DNA of 16,782 bases from Chryseosolibacter sp035628595 (GCA_035628595.1 DASPJN010000009.1:1-16782); one strand, 5' to 3'. Counted from the first letter of the stretch, positions 6,345-15,149 are shown. Made by a program: numbers and translations. The notes: generated from the letters alone by a model not told the origin.

Positions 6345-8759
6345 ATGACTATATCCTACAACTGGTTAAAACAGTATATCGACATCCCTGAATCAGCCGA
6401 GGAGATCGGAAAAGTATTGACATCGACGGGCCTGGAAGTTGAGAAGGTCGAAGCTTTTGAAACCGTTAAGGGTGGGTTGAAGGGATTGGTTATCGGTGAA
6501 GTGCTCACGTGCGAAAAACATCCGAATGCAGATAAGCTTTCGGTAACCACCGTCGACGTTGGAACGGGAACGGCTTCACGCATTGTGTGCGGTGCGTCGA
6601 ATGTAGCCGCGGGACAAAAAGTAGTTGTTGCCCTTCCGGGAACGACCATTTACCCAACGAACGGGGAATCCTTCACGATTAAACTGGCAAAGATCCGGGG
6701 TGAGCAATCAGAAGGAATGATCTGCGCTGAAGATGAAATCGGGTTGGGTGAAAGTCACGCAGGCATCATGGTTCTTAATACGACGGCAGCGAACGGAACA
6801 CCTGCTGCTGAATATTTCAAGATCGAATCTGATTACATCATCGAGATCGGCCTTACACCAAACCGTGCCGACGCTGCATCACACATTGGTGTTGCCCGCG
6901 ATATTAAGGCAGCGAAGAAGAGAACCTTGAAACTTCCGTCAGTCGACGGATTCAAAACCGATAATCAAAAATTAACGATACCAGTTGTTGTTGAAAACAC
7001 GGACGCGTGTCCGCGTTACTCGGCGGTTACGATCAGCAATGTAAAAGTTACCGACTCACCTGCATGGTTGAAAAACCGTTTGCTGAGTATTGGCATTACA
7101 CCGATCAACAACATTGTCGATATCACCAATTTTATTTGTCACGAACTCGGTCAGCCCATGCACGCATTCGATGCTGATCAGATCAAAGGTGGCAAAGTAC
7201 TCGTGAAGACACTTCCGGCGGGAACAAAGTTCACGACACTGGATCAGAAAGAACGCACGTTAACCGGAAACGATCTGATGATCTGCAACGCCGAAGAGCC
7301 GATGTGTATCGCGGGTGTATTTGGTGGTGTGAAATCGGGGATTACAACAGCAACTAAAAACGTATTCCTGGAGAGTGCATATTTCTCACCGAACTTCGTT
7401 CGCAAAACTGCCATGCATCACCAATTGAAGACGGATGCATCGTTCCGCTATGAACGCGGTACCGATCCGAATATCACGGTCTATGCAATGAAACGCGCAG
7501 CGTTGTTGATCAAAGAGATTGCGGGAGGGGAAATCTCCTCAGCGGTTATTGACATCTATCCTTCCCGTATTGAAAACCGGACGATTGAAGTAAAAGATAA
7601 GAATGTCAACAGGTTGATCGGAAAAGACATTCCGCGCGAAGATGTTTTTAGCATTCTTTCGGCGCTCGATATTGAGGTCATTGAAAAGCGTGATGATCGT
7701 TATACGGTGTCGGTTCCACCGTATCGTGTTGATGTTATACAGGAAGCTGATATCGTCGAAGAAATTCTGAGGATCTACGGCTTCAACAACATCGAACTCA
7801 AAAATGCAGCGAGCACCGACTACTTTGCCGATTTCCCTGTAAAAAGCTTTGACAAATTCAAACGTTTTGTCGGCGAGCTTCTTGTTGGCAATGGCTTCTA
7901 TGAGATCTGGACCAACTCGCTCACCAATGCGGCTTACCAGGAAAAAACAAAAGTTACCTTCGAAGGGGAGACCGTTGAAATTCTCAATAAGCTGAGTGAG
8001 GAACAAGGCGTTCTGCGCCAATCAATGCTCTTCACCGGTCTTGAAGTATGCTCATACAACATCAACCGAAGACAAAAGGACCTGAAACTGTATGAATTCG
8101 GGAAGACGTATTATAAAAAAGACGGTAAGTACAAAGAAGACGAGTGCCTTGCGCTGTACATGACTGGTAACGTGGAGACAGAAAACTGGCAACGAAAGAC
8201 AATATCTTCGAGTTATTACGACCTCGCACAACAGGTGAGCCATGTGCTTAACAAATGTGGGCTTGCGACTACCAAACAGGAGTCAGTTCAGGATCAGCTT
8301 TTCGACTATGGTGTAAAAATTCTGTTACGTGATAAGGTTATTGGTAAAGCCGGCAAAGTGAAATCTTCGATACTAAAAGAATTTGGCATCAGGCAGGATT
8401 TATTTTATGCCGAGCTAAACACTTCCTTGCTTTTCAATGGCGCATCGCCTAAGTTAGTAATCAGAGAGGTTCCAAAATTTCCTGAAGTGAAACGTGATCT
8501 TTCGCTCGTTCTCGACGCACCGGTTCGATTTGATGAAATTCAAAATCTTGTGCTGGAAACAGAAAAGAAACTGATCAAAGAAATCATTGCGTTTGATGTT
8601 TACGAAGGCGAAAACATTCCAAAGGGTAAAAAAGCCTATGCGCTCAGCTTTACCCTGCTGGACGAGAATAAGACGTTAACGGATCAGGAGATCGACAAGA
8701 CGATGGAAAAGCTGATGAGCGCCTTCGAAAAGAAGCTGGGCGCCGTGATCAGGAAATAG
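6345..8759 (+). CDS. pheT: Phenylalanine--tRNA ligase beta subunit
   Basis: Beta subunit of the heterotetrameric cytoplasmic PheRS, which charges tRNA-Phe. The 804 residues match the usual length for bacterial long-form PheT. Domains in order: an N-terminal B1 part, a tRNA-binding OB fold (about 40-150, with GEVLTCEKHPNADKLSV near 51-66), the B3/B4 editing region (about 210-370), the B5 DNA/tRNA-binding-like domain (about 408-480), the catalytic-like core (about 490-700) and the C-terminal FDX-ACB anticodon-binding domain (about 710-804). The GLTPNRADA motif at 169-177 is typical. The alpha subunit gene is not in the window. The genes after it lie close by (41 nt to the coiled-coil gene), so it probably leads an operon including zapA. 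Confidence 0.97.
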   Translation: MTISYNWLKQYIDIPESAEEIGKVLTSTGLEVEKVEAFETVKGGLKGLVIGEVLTCEKHPNADKLSVTTVDVGTGTASRIVCGASNVAAGQKVVVALPGTTIYPTNGESFTIKLAKIRGEQSEGMICAEDEIGLGESHAGIMVLNTTAANGTPAAEYFKIESDYIIEIGLTPNRADAASHIGVARDIKAAKKRTLKLPSVDGFKTDNQKLTIPVVVENTDACPRYSAVTISNVKVTDSPAWLKNRLLSIGITPINNIVDITNFICHELGQPMHAFDADQIKGGKVLVKTLPAGTKFTTLDQKERTLTGNDLMICNAEEPMCIAGVFGGVKSGITTATKNVFLESAYFSPNFVRKTAMHHQLKTDASFRYERGTDPNITVYAMKRAALLIKEIAGGEISSAVIDIYPSRIENRTIEVKDKNVNRLIGKDIPREDVFSILSALDIEVIEKRDDRYTVSVPPYRVDVIQEADIVEEILRIYGFNNIELKNAASTDYFADFPVKSFDKFKRFVGELLVGNGFYEIWTNSLTNAAYQEKTKVTFEGETVEILNKLSEEQGVLRQSMLFTGLEVCSYNINRRQKDLKLYEFGKTYYKKDGKYKEDECLALYMTGNVETENWQRKTISSSYYDLAQQVSHVLNKCGLATTKQESVQDQLFDYGVKILLRDKVIGKAGKVKSSILKEFGIRQDLFYAELNTSLLFNGASPKLVIREVPKFPEVKRDLSLVLDAPVRFDEIQNLVLETEKKLIKEIIAFDVYEGENIPKGKKAYALSFTLLDENKTLTDQEIDKTMEKLMSAFEKKLGAVIRK

Positions 8760-8800
8760 ATTTTTTGACTTAGCTGCCTTGCACGGCAAACATCGATAAA

Positions 8801-9097
8801 ATGGATCAAGAGCTTTTAAAATCAAACCTTAGCGGATTAGAGCGGAAAATTCTGGTGCTGGTCAATGAACACAAGAGCCTCAAAGAGCAGCTAAAAGCAC
8901 TGAAGGTTGAGAACCTTGAATTAAAATCTGCGGTGAAAACCCGGGATGAGCAAATCGCCAGCTTTCATAATCAACTGAAAATCACTAAAATTGTAGATAA
9001 TTTACATCCGGAAAACGGAAGTGTTTCGGAGTTGAAGAAAAAAGTAGACGATTATATACGTGAGATTGATAAATGTATCGCTCACTTAAGCAGGTAG
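8801..9097 (+). CDS. Small coiled-coil protein upstream of zapA
   Basis: 98-residue cytoplasmic protein with no recognised catalytic motif. Residues about 3-60 form a continuous heptad-rich, charged coiled coil (LERKILVLVNEHKSLKEQL onward), and a second helix covers about 75-97. Size, composition and position directly before zapA resemble a division-associated coiled-coil partner such as ZapB, but clear sequence homology cannot be claimed by eye. The ATG at 8801 is the first in frame after a 41-nt gap from pheT, and its stop is 17 nt from the zapA start, so the two are almost certainly cotranscribed. Confidence 0.8.
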   Translation: MDQELLKSNLSGLERKILVLVNEHKSLKEQLKALKVENLELKSAVKTRDEQIASFHNQLKITKIVDNLHPENGSVSELKKKVDDYIREIDKCIAHLSR

Positions 9098-9114
9098 CAA
9101 CCGTAAGAGCATTG

Positions 9115-9402
9115 ATGGAGGAACTTTCTATAAAGATTAAGATAGCCGACCGCGAATATCCCATGAAGGTGAAGCGTGCCGATGAAGAAAGGGTAAGAAT
9201 TGCCGGCAAACTCATCAACGAAAAACTTAAATCTTACCGGGAGCAGTTTGGGATAGACGATAAACAGGATTTACTGGCCATGGTGGCTTTCGATTGCATT
9301 GTTGATAAAATGACAGCTGAAGAAACCTACCAGGCAATTGATCAAACCGTTTTCGAAAAAGTAAGTCAGCTGAACCACCTCGTCTCTCAGTCTATTCTTT
9401 AG
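9115..9402 (+). CDS. zapA: Cell division protein ZapA
   Basis: Z-ring-associated protein that bundles FtsZ filaments at the division site. The 95-residue product begins MEELSIKIKIADREYPMKV, a typical ZapA N-terminal strand pair, followed by the ADEERVRIAGKLINEKL helix and a long C-terminal coiled-coil helix. The start at 9115 is preferred over an in-frame ATG at 9073 that lies within the preceding gene and would add 14 non-homologous residues. It sits between the small coiled-coil gene and rny, in a division/RNA-turnover neighbourhood. Confidence 0.92.
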   Translation: MEELSIKIKIADREYPMKVKRADEERVRIAGKLINEKLKSYREQFGIDDKQDLLAMVAFDCIVDKMTAEETYQAIDQTVFEKVSQLNHLVSQSIL

Positions 9403-9435
9403 TCTTCACTCTCCTTCCTGGCAAAGCGCCGTTCC

Positions 9436-9451
9436 GGGTTAATATAAACCC
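9436..9451 (+). other. Small hairpin just upstream of rny
   Basis: GGGTT (9436-9440) pairs with AACCC (9447-9451) around a 6-nt AT loop, followed by TTATTTTCT and then the rny ATG at 9461. It could be a weak attenuator between zapA and rny or a leader structure close to the start codon. The 5-bp stem is short. Confidence 0.3.
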
Positions 9452-9460
9452 TTATTTTCT

Positions 9461-11029
9461 ATGTCAGAACTTGTTATTGTTATCCTGGTAAGCGTCGTCG
9501 TGTCGATTGCGATTGGTCTGCTGCTCGGTACCCTGCTCTACAAACGCAAAAGCAGCAGGACGCAGGAAGAAACCCTGGAAAAGTCCAGGTTGATCATCAA
9601 AGAGGCGGAGATAGCCGCCGAAAATCTCAAAAAGGATAAGATCCTTGAAGCAAAAGAAAAAATTCTGAAGATGCGTTCGGAGTTCGAAGATGAAGCGAAC
9701 CGCAAAAAGAGCCAGATCATCACCAACGAACAAAAGATCAAACAGCGTGAGCAAACCATCAGCAAAGAGATCGAATCTTTGAAAAGAAAAGAATCAGAAG
9801 TTGACGGACTGAAAGAGGAGTTGAATACCCAACTCGAACATGTTAAGAAGCGCAAGGAGGAACTCGATAAGTTCAACCAGCAAAAGATTCAGGTACTCGA
9901 AAACATTTCAAAGCTTACCGCCGATGAAGCCCGCGAACAGCTTGTTGCTTCGTTGAAGGATGAGGCCCAGACACGTGCCTCCAGCGTGATCAAAGACATC
10001 ATGGAGCAGGCGAAGCTGACGGCAACAAAAGAAGCCAAGAAGATTGTTGTCGAAACAATTCAGCGTACAGCAACGGAGCATGCGATCGAAAACTGCGTTT
10101 CGGTATTCAACATCGAAAGCGATGACATTAAAGGAAAGATCATCGGTCGTGAGGGACGAAATATCCGTGCGCTTGAAGCGGCAACCGGCGTTGAAATCAT
10201 CGTAGACGATACACCTGAAGCGATCATCATTTCCGGATTTGATCCAGTGAGACGCGAAATCGCTCGCCTGTCACTTCACCGCCTTGTGCAGGACGGACGT
10301 ATTCACCCTGCGCGTATTGAAGAGATCGTCGGCAAGACCACTAAAAACATTGAAGACGAGATTATCGAGATCGGCGAGCGCACTGTGATCGATCTTGGTA
10401 TCCACGGTTTACATCCTGAACTCGTTAAGATGGTGGGCCGTATGCGTTTTCGTTCTTCCTACGGACAGAACCTTTTGCAGCACTCACGCGAGGTAGCGAA
10501 CCTCTGCGCCATCATGGCTTCTGAACTCGGACTTAACGTGAAGCAGGCAAAACGCGCCGGACTTCTACACGACATCGGGAAAGTATCGACGGAAGAACTT
10601 GAAAAGCCACACGCGATTGTCGGGATGGAGCTCGCGCAGAAATACAAGGAACACCCGATCATCTGCAATGCGATCGGCGCTCACCACGATGAAATTGAAA
10701 TGACGAATATCATTTCGCCGATCGTTCAGGCTTGCGATGCGATTAGCGGTGCGCGTCCTGGTGCGAGACGTGAAGTGATGGAACAATATATCAAACGTCT
10801 CAGAGAACTTGAAGATGTGGGTCTGAGCTTTGAAGGCGTTGAGAAGTGCTACGCAATTCAAGCTGGGCGTGAACTCCGCGTGATCGTGGATGCTGAAAAA
10901 GCGACAGACGATCGCGCGAGCCAACTGAGCTTTGATATCTCTCAAAAGATCGAGCGCGACATGCAATATCCGGGTCAAATTAAAGTGACGGTTATCCGCG
11001 AAATGCGGAGTGTCGCCTACGCGAAATAA
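9461..11029 (+). CDS. rny: Ribonuclease Y
   Basis: Membrane-bound endoribonuclease that initiates mRNA decay. The 522 residues show the full family architecture: an N-terminal transmembrane helix (about 4-26), a long charged coiled coil (about 30-200), a KH RNA-binding domain (about 218-285) with its GxxG loop G229-REG232, and an HD phosphohydrolase domain (about 335-430) with the metal-binding H370-D371 in LLHDIGKV plus HH at 408-409. A C-terminal region of about 90 residues completes it. Everything needed for activity is present. It follows zapA after 58 nt and is closed by a strong terminator. Confidence 0.97.
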   Translation: MSELVIVILVSVVVSIAIGLLLGTLLYKRKSSRTQEETLEKSRLIIKEAEIAAENLKKDKILEAKEKILKMRSEFEDEANRKKSQIITNEQKIKQREQTISKEIESLKRKESEVDGLKEELNTQLEHVKKRKEELDKFNQQKIQVLENISKLTADEAREQLVASLKDEAQTRASSVIKDIMEQAKLTATKEAKKIVVETIQRTATEHAIENCVSVFNIESDDIKGKIIGREGRNIRALEAATGVEIIVDDTPEAIIISGFDPVRREIARLSLHRLVQDGRIHPARIEEIVGKTTKNIEDEIIEIGERTVIDLGIHGLHPELVKMVGRMRFRSSYGQNLLQHSREVANLCAIMASELGLNVKQAKRAGLLHDIGKVSTEELEKPHAIVGMELAQKYKEHPIICNAIGAHHDEIEMTNIISPIVQACDAISGARPGARREVMEQYIKRLRELEDVGLSFEGVEKCYAIQAGRELRVIVDAEKATDDRASQLSFDISQKIERDMQYPGQIKVTVIREMRSVAYAK

Positions 11030-11052
11030 ATAGTGAATGATGATTCTTTAGG

Positions 11053-11080
11053 AAGGCTGTCTGCAAAGGCAGCCTTTTTA
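11053..11080 (+). terminator. rny intrinsic terminator
   Basis: AAGGCTG (11053-11059) pairs with CAGCCTT (11070-11076), with two further internal pairs and a 6-nt loop, followed by a T-run to 11079. It lies 23 nt after the rny stop, between convergent genes; the minus-strand side has no comparable T-run, so it mainly serves the plus strand. Confidence 0.88.
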
Positions 11081-11116
11081 GTTGGCGGCATACCAGCCAC
11101 GATAACGCGACTGCGC

Positions 11117-12067
11117 CTACCTGGCTTGCTGCCCGAGCCTCCGATACTTCTCTCCTTCACTGCCACCAATCATTTCAGCCAGGCGGGTATATACTTCCGT
11201 CTTTGTGCTGTCGTAGTACAGTGCCTCTTTGTAAAATGCAATGGCTTCCTGGTTCTTTCCTTTTTGATCGTAGAGATAGGCCATTACGTGGCAGACCCAT
11301 GCGCTACGCGCCCCGTCTTCATATGCACGTTCGTAGTAATGTAATGCGGAGTCTAATCGTTGTTTTGCATAAAAGCTGTCGGCGATCATTGTAAGCGCAT
11401 CGGTGTAGGTTTCATCTACCTGCAGCGCCTGCCGGCTGAATTGTATCGCTTCATCATAACGGTTTTGATTATAGCGTGCGACACTTTTATTATAGTATGC
11501 ATATACATAATCAGGATTAATCTCAATAGCCTTATCATAATAAACCATAGCTGAGTCGTACTGGATGTCGAGCAGCAAAGCGTTGCCATATCCAAGATAT
11601 GCTTCTGCGTTTTCTTCAATTGAGAAGGCCTTTCGATAATATATCTTGGCCGAATCGATCTGGCCGCTGTAGCGGTAATTCTCTGCTGTCTGATAATAGA
11701 AGGAATAATCGTCTTTTTCAGCATCGCCAAACAGGGCGCCGATTATTATCAAAGCAATCACAAGTACCACTAAACAACCAAGGATCTGCTGTGGCTTGAT
11801 CTTAACTGGCGCCTGTGGCTGCGATGGCTCAGGAATTGGTTGTTTAAAATTTTTTGATTGTTGACGAGAGTGAAAACGTCGGATCACGGGTTCCTCCGGC
11901 CGGTTAAGAAATGCCAGAAAGAAAAATGCGAGACATGCACCAGCAAAAATGTAAATGAAGAAACTGTCCAACGACCAGAACAAACCCATCAATCCAGCTG
12001 ACGCAACGCCAAGCAATGCGAATACTTTGAAATTACTTTTAGTATCCGGTTGCCTGTGTTCTGTCAT
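11117..12067 (-). CDS. Membrane-anchored tetratricopeptide-repeat protein
   Basis: 316-residue scaffold-type protein. Two hydrophobic segments near the N-terminus (about 13-31 and 35-53), a Pro/Gln-rich linker (about 57-92) and a third hydrophobic segment (about 95-113) precede about five tetratricopeptide repeats (120-153, 154-187, 188-221, 222-255, 256-289), visible from recurrent A--Y--G and DSA--YY-KA patterns. The repeats would serve protein-protein interactions. No enzymatic domain is present. The gene begins 9 nt after the bestrophin-like gene ends, so the two are cotranscribed and may act together at the membrane; that functional link is inference. Confidence 0.85.
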   Translation of the reverse strand: MTEHRQPDTKSNFKVFALLGVASAGLMGLFWSLDSFFIYIFAGACLAFFFLAFLNRPEEPVIRRFHSRQQSKNFKQPIPEPSQPQAPVKIKPQQILGCLVVLVIALIIIGALFGDAEKDDYSFYYQTAENYRYSGQIDSAKIYYRKAFSIEENAEAYLGYGNALLLDIQYDSAMVYYDKAIEINPDYVYAYYNKSVARYNQNRYDEAIQFSRQALQVDETYTDALTMIADSFYAKQRLDSALHYYERAYEDGARSAWVCHVMAYLYDQKGKNQEAIAFYKEALYYDSTKTEVYTRLAEMIGGSEGEKYRRLGQQAR

Positions 12068-12076
12068 AGCGCGTGA

Positions 12077-12856
12077 TTAAACGTTCATGTGAGAGATGAT
12101 CTCGCGTTCGTCGAGTGTGATGTCGTCCTCCCCTACCTCATCGAACGGATGTTCGAGGTGATCCTGAATATTATCAAGACTTACAAGAATGAAACTATAC
12201 AGCACCGGCATCACATATTCAAGGTGACCCGAATAGTTCTGAAAATTATTTGCGAAATATGGTCCGTAGATAATCGGAAAAATGTAGATAAATACTTTGC
12301 TGTACGCGCGAAGCGTAACCGGCGTTCGATACGTGTGAATGATCTTCAGGTTGTCGAATGCAATTATCATTTTGCTCACATACTGGCTAGTCCGGGAGAT
12401 CTCTCCACTTTGAACACCGTAGTTCCGTAACTCCATTGTCAGGGATGAGAGCGATGAAAACAACACGTAGAGTTTCTGCTCGTTTTGTTGCCAGTCAGCA
12501 CGGTTCCTGGACTTAAACATTGTGCGCATGATCACAACCATGTCACCAACAATGTTACGAACGCGGGTTGACAGATCGTTATTCTTGTCCGATGGCCAAT
12601 CGCGTGTAGCGTAAAAAATAGCAATCGCATGTCCTTTGAAATCGGAGTATCGCTGAAGCGCCGTCTCGCGCCGATTGTATGCAGATCCGATTGAAAAAAC
12701 AACTGGGAATACAATAGCCACGCCGACTAACATATCCGGGAAGTTGGCCGTAAGCCCGAGTTCATAGCAGACAACGCTTGAAATGACAGCCAGGGCGGTG
12801 ATGATAAGTGTTTTGTAGTTAATGATGAGAAAAAAACTACGAAGGACGTTTTTCAT
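12077..12856 (-). CDS. Bestrophin-like membrane channel protein
   Basis: Probable member of the bestrophin (UPF0187/RFP-TM) family of pentameric ion channels, 259 residues. Membrane segments lie at about 14-32, 40-57, 185-203 and 212-228. Family-like landmarks include SIGSAYNRRETALQRYSDF near 55-73 (the NSxYxRWxExR-type segment after helix 2), HTYRTPVTLRAYSKVF near 174-189 (TPxPxxYxxH-type) and the late ELExPF..ND-type signature, here HLEHPFDEVGEDDITLD at 233-249. Prokaryotic members pass sodium rather than chloride, so selectivity is open. The ATG at 12856 is preferred; a TTG at 12877 would add seven residues. Spacing of 39 nt from the OmpA-like gene upstream and 9 nt to the TPR gene supports an operon. 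Divergent from typical bestrophins, hence moderate confidence. Confidence 0.7.
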   Translation of the reverse strand: MKNVLRSFFLIINYKTLIITALAVISSVVCYELGLTANFPDMLVGVAIVFPVVFSIGSAYNRRETALQRYSDFKGHAIAIFYATRDWPSDKNNDLSTRVRNIVGDMVVIMRTMFKSRNRADWQQNEQKLYVLFSSLSSLTMELRNYGVQSGEISRTSQYVSKMIIAFDNLKIIHTYRTPVTLRAYSKVFIYIFPIIYGPYFANNFQNYSGHLEYVMPVLYSFILVSLDNIQDHLEHPFDEVGEDDITLDEREIISHMNV

Positions 12857-12895
12857 TTGGAATGACAGCTTGGTCAATTATTCAAGCAAAGAAAA

Positions 12896-14107
12896 TCATT
12901 TATCATCCAAAACCTCAACTTCGACCCGAACATTTCGTTTTGCATTCGCGCTGTTGCGATCATATAAAGGCTTCTTGCCGCCCCAGGCTTTAACTTCGAC
13001 ACGGTCGGCGGCAATGCCATTCGCTACCAGATATTCTTTAATGATACTAGCGCGTGCTTCCGAAAGATCCTTTGCTGAACCATATCCGTTGACGGAGCCA
13101 TTGAGCGAAAAGAAATCACCGTCCTGTCCCATTTTGATTATCCGGCCGGCGTGCCTTCCGTTGCTGTGGCCATGCAATCTTATCCGGTATTCCGGATTCT
13201 CCTGCATCATCTGCAACAACGAGGTCAGCTCAAACTTTGATTCAGGTAACATCACGGCTGCATCATTGTAGAAGTATACGTTGTACAAAGTAGCAATGTC
13301 GCCCGCCAGGTAACGCAATAAATCAAAATACACGATGAATGTGGTGCCCATCAACTCGACATAACTTTTCGCTGTATCTGCCAATGGCAGAGGGTAGTTG
13401 ATCTCCTGCTGAACTTTACGATAACCAAATGCTTCACATATCAGCGTAAGCTTCCCGCTCGTGTTCTTGGGATTCGGCAGCTCGAGATAATCGTTGCCAT
13501 CAACTTCCTTGATCAGGTTGTTTCGATCAGTATCGACAACCTTTACTTTTCCCTCAACGATCCTGTTGTTTCTTGCATTGTAAAGACTCAGAAAGACTTC
13601 CGTGTTACCGAGGGTCATTACATCGTATTGGATGATCTCTTCATTATCGGTGACCACGATTGTATCTGTCGGGTCTTCCACGATCTGCATTTCTGGCGCA
13701 GTTTCAACAACTTCATCCGCCTGCACGGAGTCGGCCCTTACCAGTTCTTGTTTCGTTACCGAAGCAATGCCAGAAAATGGTTTAACATTCCGTACCCATG
13801 CTTTCTCGAACTCCGGATCCTTACGAGTTGATTTCACGTGATCTACAGCCGTGCGAAATGTTTCGTGCTTTGGAAGATAAACATACCAGTACCCACGCTC
13901 AGAATGGAAACCGTAAGCAGCTTCCATATTTTTATCTTTTTTTAAATGACTGACATAGTTGATGGCAAGGTCTTCCCTGTCGGGAGAAAACGCGCTGACA
14001 ACAACGTAATATCCGGGTGGAATTTCTTTTAGATGTTGAGCCTCTGCCAAAGTGGATATCAGCAGACACGACCCAACCAGCATACAGGCAAGCAGCAATC
14101 TATTCAT
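12896..14107 (-). CDS. SPOR-like / OmpA-C envelope protein
   Basis: 403-residue exported protein likely linking the outer membrane or periplasm to peptidoglycan. A signal peptide ends at about 23 (AEA). Residues about 30-110 form a SPOR-like fold (YYVVVSAFSPDREDLAINYV and a later GYWYVYLPKHETFRTA segment). A low-complexity acidic linker spans about 115-160, a beta-sandwich region about 165-255, and an OmpA-type peptidoglycan-binding domain about 276-400. Two oddities: the usual HTD aspartate that binds diaminopimelate is Asn (H314-S-N316), and about 30 residues are inserted before the LSEAR helix, whose Arg (R352) is kept. The start ATG directly precedes the signal peptide. It lies 57 nt after the glycosyltransferase gene; a promoter within that gap is not convincing (TTTG present, -7 box poor). 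Confidence 0.85.
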   Translation of the reverse strand: MNRLLLACMLVGSCLLISTLAEAQHLKEIPPGYYVVVSAFSPDREDLAINYVSHLKKDKNMEAAYGFHSERGYWYVYLPKHETFRTAVDHVKSTRKDPEFEKAWVRNVKPFSGIASVTKQELVRADSVQADEVVETAPEMQIVEDPTDTIVVTDNEEIIQYDVMTLGNTEVFLSLYNARNNRIVEGKVKVVDTDRNNLIKEVDGNDYLELPNPKNTSGKLTLICEAFGYRKVQQEINYPLPLADTAKSYVELMGTTFIVYFDLLRYLAGDIATLYNVYFYNDAAVMLPESKFELTSLLQMMQENPEYRIRLHGHSNGRHAGRIIKMGQDGDFFSLNGSVNGYGSAKDLSEARASIIKEYLVANGIAADRVEVKAWGGKKPLYDRNSANAKRNVRVEVEVLDDK

Positions 14108-14164
14108 TTACGGTGGGGCTAGATTACTACAATATTGCTGAAAAAATACAAAAATCCTAAATGC

Positions 14165-15139
14165 TCAGGATCTGCCAAACTTACCCTTGATCCATTCGCC
14201 AAAGAATCCGAGACCGTAGCCTGACAGTTGCAGCACTGCCGAAGGAACAGACAACGCTGCCACAAGCAAGTTTTTATTTTGGATGAGCGAGTGTAAAAAA
14301 ATAGCGGAGAGATAAGCTACGAAGCCGGCCAGGGCAAAAAAGAAAATCCTGGCATCGATGAAGGGCAGCACTAAAAGCGCCAACATCCCTGCCGAAAAAA
14401 CCGTTGGGAACCAATGCGTGACCTTTACTTCATTGGGGAATACTTCGCCAATGTGCGCGCGACCTTTTCCAAAATTAGAAACCTGACGGAAGAATTGAGC
14501 GAATGAGGTGCGACGTTTATGATAAACAAATGCATCGGGAATAAGCGCCACTTTGAATCCGGCCTGCTTCATCCGGATACTTAATTCAATATCTTCTGCA
14601 AACCGTTCGAACCTGAATCCGCCTGTTACCTCATACACTCTTCGCGATAAACCCATGTTGAAACTCCGTGGCTGAAACCAGCCAATGTGTTTTTTTCCAC
14701 CGCGAATACCGCCGGTTGTGAGGATGGATGCCATGGTGTAGCCCATCGCCCGCTGCACGGGTGTGAAATCAACATGCGGAGCATCGGGACCACCCCATGC
14801 ATCGGGTTGATCTTTTTCCAACGCCTGGTCTACTGCCTGAAAGTAAGCTGGGGGAATAATGCAATCGGAATCGAAGACAACAAGATATTCCCCTTCTGCT
14901 TTCGTAAATCCGAAATTACGAGCCGGGCCGGGCCCACGGTTTTCCTGATAAAAATATCGCAGTGGAAAACGGTCACGGAACAACGCAGTAATATAATCAC
15001 ACCGCGTAGCGGAGCCGTCTTCGACGATAATTACTTCAAAATTCTGACTGGTTTGAACGGCGAGGCTCTCAAGAAGCTCTTCTACTTCTTCTGGTCTGTT
15101 ATAAACCGGAATAATGATGGAGTATTTCAAAGAGGGCAT
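14165..15139 (-). CDS. Family 2 glycosyltransferase with C-terminal membrane segments
   Basis: Inverting GT-A fold glycosyltransferase, 324 residues. The N-terminus has the nucleotide-sugar-binding opening YSIIIPVYNRPEE and VIIVEDGS (E40-D41), the metal-binding D90-S-D92 motif (VFDSD), and the acceptor-side catalytic motif E182-D183 in FAEDIELSIRM. Hydrophobic segments at about 246-262, 264-283 and 290-312 anchor it to the membrane. The ATG at 15139 is chosen since the family starts right there and it sits 10 nt after the upstream gene; a longer frame to 15193 would overlap that gene by 44 nt. Sugar and acceptor are unknown; polysaccharide or glycolipid assembly is likely from the neighbour. 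Confidence 0.9.
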   Translation of the reverse strand: MPSLKYSIIIPVYNRPEEVEELLESLAVQTSQNFEVIIVEDGSATRCDYITALFRDRFPLRYFYQENRGPGPARNFGFTKAEGEYLVVFDSDCIIPPAYFQAVDQALEKDQPDAWGGPDAPHVDFTPVQRAMGYTMASILTTGGIRGGKKHIGWFQPRSFNMGLSRRVYEVTGGFRFERFAEDIELSIRMKQAGFKVALIPDAFVYHKRRTSFAQFFRQVSNFGKGRAHIGEVFPNEVKVTHWFPTVFSAGMLALLVLPFIDARIFFFALAGFVAYLSAIFLHSLIQNKNLLVAALSVPSAVLQLSGYGLGFFGEWIKGKFGRS

Positions 15140-15149
15140 GTTGCTAAAA

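Noticed and set aside
7539..8021. 160-codon open frame on the minus strand opposite pheT
   Set aside because: It lies entirely inside the well-conserved pheT gene, has no family resemblance and no upstream signal; it is a shadow frame.
10565..10978. 137-codon open frame on the minus strand opposite rny
   Set aside because: Complementary to the conserved HD-domain region of rny; arginine- and threonine-rich composition without recognisable motifs fits a shadow frame.
12857..12877. TTG start extending the bestrophin-like protein by seven residues
   Set aside because: An ATG at 12856 gives a natural start just before the first conserved hydrophobic region, and nothing favours the rarer codon.
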